In this document: one piece after another, positions 24,568 to 33,493 of the stretch
Position numbering within the stretch: position 1 is the stretch's first letter
Layout: each line of letters begins with the position of its first letter
Origin: JACCXG01 sp963717745
GTDB taxonomy: Bacteria > Acidobacteriota > Vicinamibacteria > Vicinamibacterales > 2-12-FULL-66-21
NCBI GenBank assembly: GCA_963717745.1
Contig: CAVQXJ010000008.1
Span: forward strand, 372,001-436,000
Reading direction: 5' to 3'
DNA: 64,000 nucleotides
Position numbers and translations under genes: made by a program
The notes under the pieces: generated by a model
Database searches by the model: none
Told to the model about the DNA's origin: nothing
Seen by the model: only the letters and a program-made list of their open reading frames with translations

Positions 24568-26631
24568 GTGCCATCTACCTCGGCGCGGGGCTCCCGCCTC
24601 CGCGTAGTGTTGTTCTCAGGCGGACGTGGGTCTGGAGCGCTTACGGCTCTGCTCGTCTCGAATCCGCGGGTCGATCTCGTCGTGGCCATCAACGGATACG
24701 ACGATGGCGCGTCAACCGGGGAAGTGCGGCGATTCCTCGGCGATTCGCTGGGGCCGTCGGATTTCCGCAAGAACGCGTCCCGCCTGGCCGCGCTCCTCGG
24801 CAGTATCCCGGCACCGGTGATCGAGCTGCTGGATGCCCGATTGCCCGAGCTGCCCGCCGATCTGCACGTGGAAGCCGAGCTCTTGCGGGCGCTCGGCGAT
24901 CCGTCCGGGGGTGATCCGGGACTGGCGAACCTCCGTCAGCTGGCCGTCGGATTGCCCGATCGCGTGCGCACGGCGGTCGCGGCCCGGCTCCAGGCATTCT
25001 TCGACGAGCGGCGGCGCACCGGCAAGCCGTTCAGTTTTTCCGACTGCAGCGTTGGCAACCTGGTGTTCGCCGGCGCCTTTCTGCGGTGCGGCCGCGACTT
25101 CAACCGCGCGGTCGACGACTACGCCGGGTTGCTGGGGCTGTCGCCCGGACTCATTGAGAACGTCACCGATGGCACCGACGCGCATCTCGTCGCCGTCGAT
25201 GCTGACGGCCGGCTCCTCGGCAGCGAGGAAGACATTGTCGACGCCAAACGGCGCAATCGGATCGACGACATCTTCCTGCTGGCGCGCAGACCCGATGCGG
25301 ACGAGATCGCACGGTGGTCGACGTTGCAGCGGGAGGCGCTGATGCGGACGCTGAACGCAGAGCGGGGAGCGGTCGCCATCAATCCACGCCTGAACGCTGC
25401 CGTTCGCAGTGCAGACCTCATCATTTATGCGCCGGGAACGCAGCACTCCAGCCTGTTTCCGTCCTACCTGACGCCGGGGTTGAACGACGCGATTGCCGCG
25501 AATCTCACCGCCATCAAACTGCTCGTCACCAACATCCAGTCGGACGCGGAAATCACCGGCAGCAGTGCCGTCGACATCATCGAGCGTGCGGTCTACTACC
25601 TGAAGGAAAAGGGAAAGCAGCCGACGCCGACCCCGTGCCTGATCACGCACTACCTGTTGAACGATCCCGGCAGCGGCGACCGCACCACCGCGTACGTCCC
25701 GCTGGGACGGCTCGAGTCGCTGGAGGATCCGCGGCTGATCCGGGTCGGGAACTATGAGGAGGGCGTCACCGGCCGCCACGACGCCGCGAAGATTCTCGGC
25801 CCGTTCGTCGAGTCGTTCATCGCGCGCTGGGAGGGTGTTCAGCGCGTCGCCGTCCTCCTTCATGAAGCGGGCACGACCACGAAGGCGGTGCAGAGCATCC
25901 TGGAGATGTTGCGCGGGGGGATTCGAGATCTGCCGGTCGAGCTCGGGATCTTCCACGACGCGCCAGGGCCGCTGGACGAGTCCTTCGTGCGCTCGCTGGG
26001 CTTCCCGGTGACGCGACTGGAGGGGGCACCGGCGGAGCGCGACCGGCAATTCCGCGCGGCGGTGGAGCAGGGCAGGTTCGACTACGTGCTGCTGTTCGAG
26101 TCGTCTGGGATGTACAACGGCGAGGACATCGCGAATCTGGCGTCGCACCTGACGCTGGGACGCCTCGACGCGGTCTGGGGAAGCCGCCGGCTCTCGGTGA
26201 ACGACATCTACGAGTCGTATCGCTTGAAATATCAGCACCGCAGCATCGTCGGCGCGATCAGCTACATCGGATCGCACGCGCTGAGCCTCGCCTATTTGCT
26301 TTTGTACGGCCGCTACGTCTCGGACACGCTGTCGGCCGTGCGGGTCGTTCGTGCCGCGGACACGGCTCGGGTGCCTGGACTGCTGACCGACAAGCTGGTC
26401 AACCAGCGGCTGCTGTCGGTGCTGTTGCGACGAGGCGCGGAGATGTTCGAGGTGCCGGTGCAGTTCTTCTCTCTCTCGCCAGGAGTGGTGAAGCGGACCA
26501 GTCCACTTGACGGGCTGCTCGCGCTCGCCACCGCATTCCGGGGCCGGTTCCGGTCCCAGGATGGCGAGCGGGCGCCTGCCCCGCGCGCGGAGGACCAGTC
26601 GCCGGCCGCGCCTCACCCGCAGGTCCGGTGA
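24568..26631 (+). CDS. CofD/YvcK-like domain fused to a C-terminal glycosyltransferase-like domain
   Basis: 687 residues from GTG. The N-terminal ~430 residues show the CofD/YvcK fold: VVLFSGGRGSGALTALLV (P-loop-like, 13-30), INGYDDGASTGEVRRFLGDS (41-60), LGPSDFRKN, then FSFSDCSVGNLVFAGAFL and SADLIIYAPGTQHSSLFPSY. YvcK binds UDP-sugars; CofD transfers phospholactate. The C-terminal ~250 residues (from about VQRVAVLLHEAGTTTKAVQS) look like a degenerate GT2/DPM1-like domain with FDYVLLFESSGMYNGEDIAN, AVWGSRRLSVNDIYESYRLK and YGRYVSDTLSAVRVVRA. Next genes are a nucleotidyltransferase and a GT2, overlapping or nearly so. The combined role is unknown. A CATAAT lies 5 nt before the start. Confidence 0.75.
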   Translation: MPSTSARGSRLRVVLFSGGRGSGALTALLVSNPRVDLVVAINGYDDGASTGEVRRFLGDSLGPSDFRKNASRLAALLGSIPAPVIELLDARLPELPADLHVEAELLRALGDPSGGDPGLANLRQLAVGLPDRVRTAVAARLQAFFDERRRTGKPFSFSDCSVGNLVFAGAFLRCGRDFNRAVDDYAGLLGLSPGLIENVTDGTDAHLVAVDADGRLLGSEEDIVDAKRRNRIDDIFLLARRPDADEIARWSTLQREALMRTLNAERGAVAINPRLNAAVRSADLIIYAPGTQHSSLFPSYLTPGLNDAIAANLTAIKLLVTNIQSDAEITGSSAVDIIERAVYYLKEKGKQPTPTPCLITHYLLNDPGSGDRTTAYVPLGRLESLEDPRLIRVGNYEEGVTGRHDAAKILGPFVESFIARWEGVQRVAVLLHEAGTTTKAVQSILEMLRGGIRDLPVELGIFHDAPGPLDESFVRSLGFPVTRLEGAPAERDRQFRAAVEQGRFDYVLLFESSGMYNGEDIANLASHLTLGRLDAVWGSRRLSVNDIYESYRLKYQHRSIVGAISYIGSHALSLAYLLLYGRYVSDTLSAVRVVRAADTARVPGLLTDKLVNQRLLSVLLRRGAEMFEVPVQFFSLSPGVVKRTSPLDGLLALATAFRGRFRSQDGERAPAPRAEDQSPAAPHPQVR

Positions 26632-26632
26632 C

Positions 26633-27382
26633 GTGGCTCGCGTAGTGGTGATTCCAGCCGCCGGAAGTGGTTCCCGGCTCGGTGCGGCGGTGCCGAAGCT
26701 GCTCGCCGCCGTGAATGGGCGTCCGATGGTCGCGCACGTGATCGATCTGTATCGGCACGCCGCTGACCGGATCGTGATTATCGTTTCGCCCGGGGCGCGC
26801 GAAGAGGTACGCGCCGCGCTGGCCGCCGAACCGCGGGTGACGCTGATCGTGCAGGAGAAGCCCACCGGCATGCTCGACGCGATCCTGCTGGCGCACAGCG
26901 ACGTGAGCGCGGGATCGGCACACCGCATCCTGATTACCTGGTGCGATCAGGTGGCGATCGCCCCGGCCACCATCGCGGCCGTGACGGCCGCCGCCGCGGG
27001 GCAGCCTGAGCCGCCGGTAGTCATGCCGGTGTGCCGCTCGGCCGATCCGTACGTTCATCTCGTCCGCGATCCCGATGGCAGGATCGTGCGTGTCCTGCAC
27101 CGGCGGGAAGGTGACGAGATGCCCCGCGTCGGCGAGTCCGATGCCGGCGTGTTCGACTTGTCGCGCGAGGCCTACCTGCAATGGCTTCCTCAGTACGCGG
27201 CGGCGCCCGACATCGGCGCCCTGACCGGGGAGCGGAATTTCGTCCCCTTCGCGGCCTGGGCCGCCGCTCGCGGGCCCGTCGTCACGGTTCCGTGCCGCGA
27301 TCGCGAGGAGGCCGTCGGCATCAACACCCCTGAGGAGTTGGCCCGGGTCGAAGAGTATCTTCTCGCTCGAGCGACGCGATGA
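26633..27382 (+). CDS. MobA-like/GlmU-like sugar-phosphate nucleotidyltransferase
   Basis: 249 residues. The nucleotide-binding signature is VVVIPAAGSGSRLGAAVPKL (GxGxRxg...PK). LLAAVNGRPMVAHVIDLYRH and ILITWCDQVAIAPATIAAVT, with the metal-binding Asp, follow the NTP_transf_3 fold, and NFVPFAAWAAARGPVVTVPC...AVGINTPEELARVEEY ends like GlmU-type uridyltransferases. The GTG start is 1 nt after the CofD-GT stop and the gene overlaps the next by 4 nt. It probably makes a NDP-sugar used by the neighbouring transferases. Confidence 0.85.
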   Translation: MARVVVIPAAGSGSRLGAAVPKLLAAVNGRPMVAHVIDLYRHAADRIVIIVSPGAREEVRAALAAEPRVTLIVQEKPTGMLDAILLAHSDVSAGSAHRILITWCDQVAIAPATIAAVTAAAAGQPEPPVVMPVCRSADPYVHLVRDPDGRIVRVLHRREGDEMPRVGESDAGVFDLSREAYLQWLPQYAAAPDIGALTGERNFVPFAAWAAARGPVVTVPCRDREEAVGINTPEELARVEEYLLARATR

Positions 27383-28074
27383 GCCGAACCCTTTCGATTG
27401 TCATCCCGGCCTACAACGAAGAGCGGTTCATCGGCACGCTGCTCGAACAGATCCGCGCCGTTGATCTGGCAGCCCTGGGTGTCTCGAAACAGCTGATCGT
27501 GGTCGACGACCACTCGAGCGATCGAACCTCCGAGATCGTCGCAGGGTTTCCGGAAGTCACCCTGCACCGTCTGCCGAAAAACTGCGGCAAGGGGCAGGCC
27601 GTGCGGACCGGCATCGCGATGGCCACCGGCGACTACCTGATCATTCAGGATGCCGACCTGGAGTACGACCCGAACGATTACAAGCCGATGATGGAGGCGA
27701 TGCTGGCGGGCCGTGCCGACGTGATTTACGGCAGCCGCTATCTGGGACGCGGACGGCGGCCGCAGCAGTCCTTGACCGCGTATCTGGGGGGGCGGAGCTT
27801 GAGCCTGGTCGGGTACCTGTCCACGGGCACCTGGCTGACCGATACGGTGACCGCACTGAAGCTGTTTCCCCGTTCGCTCTTGCCCGACCTTCGTCTCGTG
27901 ACCTCGGGTTTCGAGCTCGATCACGAGATCACCGCGAAGGTGCTGGCGCGGGGCCTGCGCATCGTCGAAGTGCCGATCAGTTACCGGCCGCGGAGCCGCG
28001 AGGAAGGCAAGAAGATCGGACCGCGCGACTGGTTCATCGGCGTTCGCACGTTCTTCCGCTTCCGGAACGGGTGA
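27379..28074 (+). CDS. Family 2 glycosyltransferase (DPM1-like, soluble)
   Basis: 231 residues. GT-A fold: LSIVIPAYNEERFIGTLLEQ, VVDDHSSDRT, GKGQAVRTGIAMATGDYLII and QDADLEYDPNDY (DXD). The IYGSRYLGRGRRPQQSLTAY acceptor region and ISYRPRSREEGKKIGPRDWF match polyprenyl-phosphate glycosyltransferases. There are no C-terminal membrane helices. It is coupled to the nucleotidyltransferase by ATGA. Confidence 0.92.
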   Translation: MSRTLSIVIPAYNEERFIGTLLEQIRAVDLAALGVSKQLIVVDDHSSDRTSEIVAGFPEVTLHRLPKNCGKGQAVRTGIAMATGDYLIIQDADLEYDPNDYKPMMEAMLAGRADVIYGSRYLGRGRRPQQSLTAYLGGRSLSLVGYLSTGTWLTDTVTALKLFPRSLLPDLRLVTSGFELDHEITAKVLARGLRIVEVPISYRPRSREEGKKIGPRDWFIGVRTFFRFRNG

Positions 28075-28087
28075 GCGCTTAGGGCCC

Positions 28088-30103
28088 TTACTTCACGCGA
28101 TAGATGCGCACGTCGCGGTTGGCGAAGACCCGCTCGAACCGCTCCGGGTGCCGTTCGAATTTGTCGGTGCCTGTGGGATAGGCCCGCGCGTCATCGCCGT
28201 CGACATAGAGATAGTCGATCCCCAGCGTGCGGATGAGGGCTGCCGCCTCTTCCACGTCAGTGGTGGCAAAGATGGTCCGGACCTGGCCAGACCGTTCTTG
28301 ATAGATCGGCAGTGGCATCAGCGAGATGGGCTGTCCCGCTGCCATCCGGCGTCCGGCGAACGACGGAATCAGCGTCCAGTGCTCCCGGGCGCGCACGATG
28401 GGCTCCATCTGTACGATGTCGTCGTCACGCGTGCTCGCCCGCAGCCAGGCGAACGCCTCCTGCTGGGCGGGCGTGGTGTGCAGCGTCCAGCGGAAGCCGG
28501 GGCCGGGACGCCGGTTGCCGATGTCCTGGGCGTTGTAGGCATCGATCACCGTGGTCGGAAGCCCCAGGATGACGATCAGACCAATCAGGAGCGCCCGACC
28601 TGTCGCGGGCAGCAGCTCGATCGTCCGCGCCAGCAGGATCGGGGTCGAGATCAGCAGAATCTGTCCGGCACGAAAGCCAACCCACGAGGCCTCCGAGATC
28701 CGGACGAAGTACAGCAGGAAGAGGCCGACCGCGATCCCGGCGACGCCGAGCGTGACCGCACGGAACGCGGTCTCGCCCTTGGGTCGGAACACGCCGGCAA
28801 CCGCAGGCACGAGGACCGGCCCCAGCGACAGCAACAATGTCAGGATCGGCCGGTTGCGCGAAAAGCCCTCGAAGCCCACGTCGAGAGCCGACCCGGCCCC
28901 GTCCATCACCCGGCTCGCCATGCCCCACCCGATCGCGGCGACGACGAACACGGCGGCGAGCGCGTGCCGGAAGAGGGGCGCGACCCCCGCGCGCGTGCGC
29001 AGCACGTCGGTCGCCACGCACACACCGTACATGAGCGAGCACACCGATCCCAGCAGCGGGTTCATCGTCGTCGACAGCCCGAGGGCGAGTCCCGCCGCGG
29101 CGATGGCGCCGACCCGCGCACCGGCGCCGGCGACGACCGCGATGTGCAGCGCAACCAGACCGAGCCCGACCGAGGTCGTATGTTGGGGCGTGTACCAGAG
29201 CGATCGCGGGATGTTGTCGATGCGGAGTCCGCCGAACGACCAGTTGCTGACCGCATCGATATTCGTGTCGAGCAGCACCGCGAGCGGCCGGCCGCGCGCC
29301 ACCAGATCGACGATGCTGTAGAGCCCTTCAGCGCTGGCGGCGGTCGCGGCCAGCGCGACCGCCGCCGCCGCGGGCAGGGCGCCCGCAGTCGCGGCCCGCA
29401 CCAGGACGAACAGCGCCGCCATCATGAGCAGGCCGGCGAGCATCGCGTTCGTCTTCAGCAGGGGCTCGACGTCGTCCGAGCCGGACACCAGCGGCGCGTA
29501 CCGGCCGACCACCGACGGCAGCAGGAAGTACGTCCAGTAGTAGTTCATCGGCTCCGGCGCGAGGTAGGGATTGGTCGGCGGCAGCGAGAACTTGCCCAGC
29601 TCGTACGCGAGCGCGCAGTGCCAGACGAAGTCGGCCGTGAAGTACGCGCGATAGTACCGGGCCCCCGTTGCGTCGGCCCGTCCGAGATTGCGATAGGTCG
29701 CTCCCATCAGCACCGGCACCAGGAGCAGCACCAGCAGCAGTGCCCGCAGGTCCCGTTCCGTCCAGGCCGGTGCAGGGAGCAATGGCTGGCCCCCGAGTGC
29801 CCGGCCAGCGGCGACACAGGCGCCGACCAGGAGGCACCACGCGGCCGCGAATGCCGGAATCGACGGTATACCGGCGGCGATCACCGCCCACAGCATGAGT
29901 TGCGTCAAGCCGTAGCCGAGAAGGGCGCCGGTAATCCACGCGGCTGGATGCCGGCGGCCTATCAGCGCGAAGCCGAGGGGGAGGCCTGGCACCGCCGCGG
30001 CGGCGAAGGCGAGCGTGTACGCGAGCCCCGTGAGGCCCGCGGAGAGCCAGACCGCCGTGGCGGTGACGAACGCCAGAATGAGAGCCGGCAAGGATCGACG
30101 CAT
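28088..30103 (-). CDS. Polytopic membrane protein, GT-C-like
   Basis: 671 residues with about 14 predicted membrane helices starting LPALILAFVTATAVWLSAGL. YYRAYFTADFVWHCALAYEL and LAPEPMNYYWTYFLLPSVVG resemble YYY-type (DUF2298) membrane glycosyltransferases: a Tyr-rich motif after the first loop with an acidic residue. The C-terminal soluble part (QEAFAWLRASTRDDDIVQME...RAREHWTLIPSFAGRRMAAG) is typical of such proteins. It starts 7 nt after the flippase-like gene, so they are co-transcribed. The acceptor is unknown. Confidence 0.75.
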   Translation of the reverse strand: MRRSLPALILAFVTATAVWLSAGLTGLAYTLAFAAAAVPGLPLGFALIGRRHPAAWITGALLGYGLTQLMLWAVIAAGIPSIPAFAAAWCLLVGACVAAGRALGGQPLLPAPAWTERDLRALLLVLLLVPVLMGATYRNLGRADATGARYYRAYFTADFVWHCALAYELGKFSLPPTNPYLAPEPMNYYWTYFLLPSVVGRYAPLVSGSDDVEPLLKTNAMLAGLLMMAALFVLVRAATAGALPAAAAVALAATAASAEGLYSIVDLVARGRPLAVLLDTNIDAVSNWSFGGLRIDNIPRSLWYTPQHTTSVGLGLVALHIAVVAGAGARVGAIAAAGLALGLSTTMNPLLGSVCSLMYGVCVATDVLRTRAGVAPLFRHALAAVFVVAAIGWGMASRVMDGAGSALDVGFEGFSRNRPILTLLLSLGPVLVPAVAGVFRPKGETAFRAVTLGVAGIAVGLFLLYFVRISEASWVGFRAGQILLISTPILLARTIELLPATGRALLIGLIVILGLPTTVIDAYNAQDIGNRRPGPGFRWTLHTTPAQQEAFAWLRASTRDDDIVQMEPIVRAREHWTLIPSFAGRRMAAGQPISLMPLPIYQERSGQVRTIFATTDVEEAAALIRTLGIDYLYVDGDDARAYPTGTDKFERHPERFERVFANRDVRIYRVK

Positions 30104-30110
30104 CAACGGA

Positions 30111-31064
30111 TCAGGACGCCGCGTCCTTCGGCGGTGCAGGGGCGGCGAAGGCGTACAACAGCCCGCCCGGGAGATTGCCGACCGTGCCAAGGGCCAGGAA
30201 CAGCATGGACAGCAGGAACGTCACGGCAGGGGGCACGCCGACGTGCCCGAACATCCACTCGAAGGCATATTGTGTGGTGCCCAACCCGGCGACGGTGATC
30301 GGCAACTGCATGACCAGGGTAATGACCGGAATGAAGCCGAAGTACACGATCATCGGCAGGGGCACGTCAAGCGCACGGCCGAGGCAGTAGGCCTGCACGA
30401 CCCGAAGCAACTGGACGACGATCGAGAGCCCGAGCACGCTGACGAGCGCGCCCTGGTGGCTGGCATAACGCCGGACGGCGTCCATCAAGGTTTGCGCTGC
30501 CGATTGTGCGCGACGAATCGGCAACAGGTGGACGACCCCGATCGTCCAGGAGGCGACGCGTGGGCTGAACACCGCCGCGGCTGCGACGGCACACCCGGCC
30601 GTCACGAGCAGCAGCGCCGGGATCACGCCGGGCAAGTCGAGCTCCCGCAGGAAGAGCAGCGCCACGGCTGCGACCACCACCATCGACAGCACGCCGACCA
30701 GGCGATCCATCAGCACCGAGGCAGCGGCTTCCCCAGAGCGGACCCCGAGCCGCGCGAGTTGAAAGGCCCGGTACACGTCGCCGCCAATGCTCGGCAGGAA
30801 ATTGCCGACGAACGAGCTGACGAAGAAGACGTGCATCACCGCCCCGAGCGGCGGCCGCGACCCCGGCGTGAGCGCTCTCAAGAGCAGCACCCAGCGGTAG
30901 GCGTTGACGGCGCGATCGGCGACGACCAGACCCACCGCGAGCCCAAGCCAGCCTGGCCCTGCACTCGCGGAGACACGGGCCACCGCGGCGGGATCCGCCT
31001 TGAACAGGATGTACCCCGTGAGCGCGACGGCGACGAGGATCCTGAGCGCGCGGGGCAGCGTCAC
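30111..31064 (-). CDS. Flippase-like / lysylphosphatidylglycerol synthase TM-region family (UPF0104)
   Basis: 317 residues, about eight helices. Family motifs are VNAYRWVLLLRALTPG, FFVSSFVGNFLPSIGGDVYR (the N-F-L-P-s-x-i-G-G-D signature), DRLVGVLSMVVVA and a late QLPITVAGLGTTQYAFEWMF (P-i-t-i-a-G-l-G). The GTG start at 31064 is preceded 8 nt upstream by TACAAT. Members accompany glycolipid and teichoic-acid-type pathways and are proposed lipid transporters. Confidence 0.88.
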   Translation of the reverse strand: MTLPRALRILVAVALTGYILFKADPAAVARVSASAGPGWLGLAVGLVVADRAVNAYRWVLLLRALTPGSRPPLGAVMHVFFVSSFVGNFLPSIGGDVYRAFQLARLGVRSGEAAASVLMDRLVGVLSMVVVAAVALLFLRELDLPGVIPALLLVTAGCAVAAAAVFSPRVASWTIGVVHLLPIRRAQSAAQTLMDAVRRYASHQGALVSVLGLSIVVQLLRVVQAYCLGRALDVPLPMIVYFGFIPVITLVMQLPITVAGLGTTQYAFEWMFGHVGVPPAVTFLLSMLFLALGTVGNLPGGLLYAFAAPAPPKDAAS

Positions 31065-31105
31065 GGCAGGCGGATTGTACTCGCGGCCCCCGGCTGTCCC
31101 TCGGG

Positions 31106-32197
31106 CTATCTCGTGGCGGTCCCGAGCGACACCGGGCGCGCGTACGGACCGATGTAGAGGTTGCTCGCGCGCAGGTCGCGCATCGTATCGCCGTTCAGTG
31201 AGCCGATGGTGATGACCGGGTTGGCGGCGTTCCAGGGCGCGGTGTAGCTGGTGGACAGGTCCACCTTGACGCTGCCGCCGTCGAGGGTGCCGTTGAACAC
31301 GCGCATCCTCGCGGTGCCGCCACGCCATTCGAGCTTGACGTAGTAGGGGGCGTTCTCGTCCCACCCGTTCCCACCGGAGACCTGCTGGCTGCCGGCGTTG
31401 CCTTGGGACCCGAAGGTGAATTTCATGATCCCGGCTTCGGCGGTGCGGAACTTCTCGACGAAGACTCTGAACGGGTTGGCGCTCGCGCTGCCGCCGCCAT
31501 CCTGCATGGTGATGACCTTGGTCTGGCCGGCGAAGGACCCGTCGGCGGCGTCGCCGCCCTTGACCTTGCGGGCGACGAACGACACTTCCCCTTCCGGCAT
31601 CGGCGCGGTGAGCCGGTACGACAGATAGCTGTCTTCGTCGTCGAGCTTCGCACCCGGCAATACGTCGGTGGTGCCGAAGTACGCGATGCCTCGCGACTCG
31701 TTCGCCACGGTGGTGAAGTTGGTCAACACGTCGAAGACCTGGTTGCCGCTCTTGAAGCTCTGGACGCGGGTGCGGAAGCGCATGGTCGGCGACCAGGGCC
31801 CGTTGGTGCCCGACTGCACCGCACGGGCCCGCCAGTAGTAGCGGGTCACCGGGAGGAGGTCGTTGTCGACCGTCAAGGACGTTTGGCCGGCGCCCTCGGG
31901 GAGGTTGCGGATGTTGAGGACCGCTGCCGTCGAGAACTCGGGCGTATCGCCGATCTGGAACTCGTAGCTGCGGGTGCCTGCCGGCGTCGAGGTCGCATTG
32001 GTGATCTGCAAGGTCGGACGCAGCGTGTCGAGCTGGGCATCATCAGCAGGCGCCGTGGCCGCCGGCGCGGTAACCGTCACGCTTCCGCCGGACGGGCCGG
32101 CAGGATTCACCGGCTCTTCACGTTCTTTAGTGCCGCTGCAAGCGGTCAGCATCGCCGGGACACACAACAGTCCAAGATGGCGTACAAGCTTCTTCAC
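31106..32197 (-). CDS. Lipoprotein with Fn3-like and LamG-like domains (paralogue 1)
   Basis: 363 residues. The signal is VRHLGLLCVPAMLTACSGTK (lipobox Cys). An Fn3-like domain holds TRSYEFQIGDTPEFSTAAVL and LLPVTRYYWRARAVQSGTNG. A concanavalin/LamG-like beta-sandwich follows (SYLSYRLTAPMPEGEVSFVA ... PYYVKLEWRGGTARMRVFNG). It shares layout and wording with the lipoproteins at 33494-34622 and, for its first half, 35639-36775. Probably a surface glycan- or protein-binding protein. It follows the radical SAM gene by 27 nt. Confidence 0.75.
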   Translation of the reverse strand: MKKLVRHLGLLCVPAMLTACSGTKEREEPVNPAGPSGGSVTVTAPAATAPADDAQLDTLRPTLQITNATSTPAGTRSYEFQIGDTPEFSTAAVLNIRNLPEGAGQTSLTVDNDLLPVTRYYWRARAVQSGTNGPWSPTMRFRTRVQSFKSGNQVFDVLTNFTTVANESRGIAYFGTTDVLPGAKLDDEDSYLSYRLTAPMPEGEVSFVARKVKGGDAADGSFAGQTKVITMQDGGGSASANPFRVFVEKFRTAEAGIMKFTFGSQGNAGSQQVSGGNGWDENAPYYVKLEWRGGTARMRVFNGTLDGGSVKVDLSTSYTAPWNAANPVITIGSLNGDTMRDLRASNLYIGPYARPVSLGTATR

Positions 32198-32224
32198 GTT
32201 GACTCCTGGGAGCCGCTGAGGAGC

Positions 32225-33397
32225 TCAGCGAACTTGTTCGGGGACGGGCATCGTGTCGAGATGCCGCTGCGGATCTTTCTTCACCTGGTAGGCACGCTTG
32301 AGGAACTTCGCATACGGCACGAACTGTTTCATCGCGCCGACGTTCACCTGGCACGGGCTGAGGCAGGTCGGGCAGACCTTGTCCTTGAGATGCTGGCGAT
32401 GCATCAGGTTCTCGGCCTTGAAATACAGCGACTCGGCGGAGTCGTCCAGGACGTTGCCGAGCTTCTCGGAATTCTCGCAGTAGTGCAGATCGCCGTTCGG
32501 GTTGAGCAGCAGTCCCTGACTCTGGAACGGACACGGCATGGTCCGCTTGTAGCCGTTGGCAATCATGTCGGCGTAGTGCAGATACATGAATGCCTGACCG
32601 CTCAACACGGACTCTTCCTGGACGCGATCGAGGAAGAACTTCCGCATGAAGGCCTCCTCTTTCTCGTGGAACCCGATCTTCTCCTCGAGCTCCTTGTTAT
32701 GGAGCATCGCGTCGGTGAACCGCAGCATGTTGAAGACGACGTCGAGTCTTTTGGTTCGCGCCCAGGCCAGGATGTTCTCGGCGTCCTGCATGTTGGTCGC
32801 GAAGATGGTGGACGCGATGCCGAACTGGAAGTTGTCGTGCGTCTTCGCCAGCGCCTGCATCGCCTCGATGGTCTGGCTGGCCTTCTCGAAGCCGCGCTTC
32901 ACGTCGCGCACCTGGTTGTGGACGTCGCCAATCCCGTCGAGCGAGACCCGGATGCTGATCAGGATGCCGTGCTTCGCGCAGAACTCGACGATGCGGGTGA
33001 GCATCGGGATGGCGCGATGCGGCGTCAGACCGGTCGTATTGATCCCGATCTTGCGCAGTCGCGGCAGATGGCGGTGGAACAACTCGACCATTTCGGGCAG
33101 GTCGTTCCGTGTCGTCGGCTCGCCGCCGGAGATATTGAGGTTCTCGACCGCCCCCCAGAACGGATCGGTCATCACCGGTTCGAGCTGGGCCAGCGTCATG
33201 TCCGACTTGCGATCGCCCCACTTCCAGTTGTTGCACATCGTGCACTTGGCGTCGCAGACCCAGGTGCAGTTGTAGATGAGCACCGTCGGCCGGATCGGGT
33301 GGAGCTTGGCGCTGACGAAGGTATTGACGAGGTCGCGGGGGACACCGGCGGCCGCTTTCGCGAGATAGTGCAGCCGGAAGGAGTTCGTGGCCATCAA
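32225..33397 (-). CDS. Radical SAM/SPASM-domain enzyme
   Basis: 390 residues. The [4Fe-4S]-SAM motif is C48xxxC52xxC55 (VCDAKCTMCNNWKWG), with an extra Cys44. The SAM-binding GGE motif is NLNISGGEPTTRNDLPEMVE, and ILISIRVSLDGIGDVHNQVR follows the standard barrel. The C-terminal SPASM-like cluster cysteines are in MPCPF, LHYCENS and KVCPTCLSPC. SPASM enzymes modify peptides or proteins, glycans or alcohols. Here it sits inside an operon of lipoproteins and a flippase-like protein, so a neighbouring exported protein or a lipid-linked glycan is the likely substrate (inference). Start MM at 33397/33394. Confidence 0.88.
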   Translation of the reverse strand: MMATNSFRLHYLAKAAAGVPRDLVNTFVSAKLHPIRPTVLIYNCTWVCDAKCTMCNNWKWGDRKSDMTLAQLEPVMTDPFWGAVENLNISGGEPTTRNDLPEMVELFHRHLPRLRKIGINTTGLTPHRAIPMLTRIVEFCAKHGILISIRVSLDGIGDVHNQVRDVKRGFEKASQTIEAMQALAKTHDNFQFGIASTIFATNMQDAENILAWARTKRLDVVFNMLRFTDAMLHNKELEEKIGFHEKEEAFMRKFFLDRVQEESVLSGQAFMYLHYADMIANGYKRTMPCPFQSQGLLLNPNGDLHYCENSEKLGNVLDDSAESLYFKAENLMHRQHLKDKVCPTCLSPCQVNVGAMKQFVPYAKFLKRAYQVKKDPQRHLDTMPVPEQVR

Positions 33398-33442
33398 ATG
33401 TGCCCTTCCATGGTAACCGGCTGGAAGGGGAGAGGCAAATCT

Positions 33443-33488
33443 AAAAGACAGAAGGCAAAGGATTTGCGTCCTTTGCCTTCTGTCTTTT
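33443..33488. terminator. Perfect 20-bp hairpin with 6-nt loop
   Basis: Arms AAAAGACAGAAGGCAAAGGA (33443-33462) and TCCTTTGCCTTCTGTCTTTT (33469-33488) are exactly complementary around TTTGCG. It lies right after the lipoprotein gene stop on the minus strand and ends in four T on either strand, so it could stop transcription in both directions. Alternatively it may attenuate or process the transcript ahead of the radical SAM gene. It is markedly AT-richer than its surroundings. Confidence 0.75.
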
Positions 33489-33493
33489 CGATG

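Noticed and set aside
24568..26631. Calling the fusion protein simply YvcK (gluconeogenesis factor) or CofD
   Set aside because: It is about twice the family length with a second domain, has no FO or GTP-lactate pathway neighbours and no whiA/rapZ neighbours, so neither specific name is supported.
28148..30298. A 716-codon open frame antisense to the GT-C-like gene
   Set aside because: Composition is Arg/Gln/Gly/His-rich without hydrophobic pattern; the opposite strand has clear membrane helices and operon spacing.
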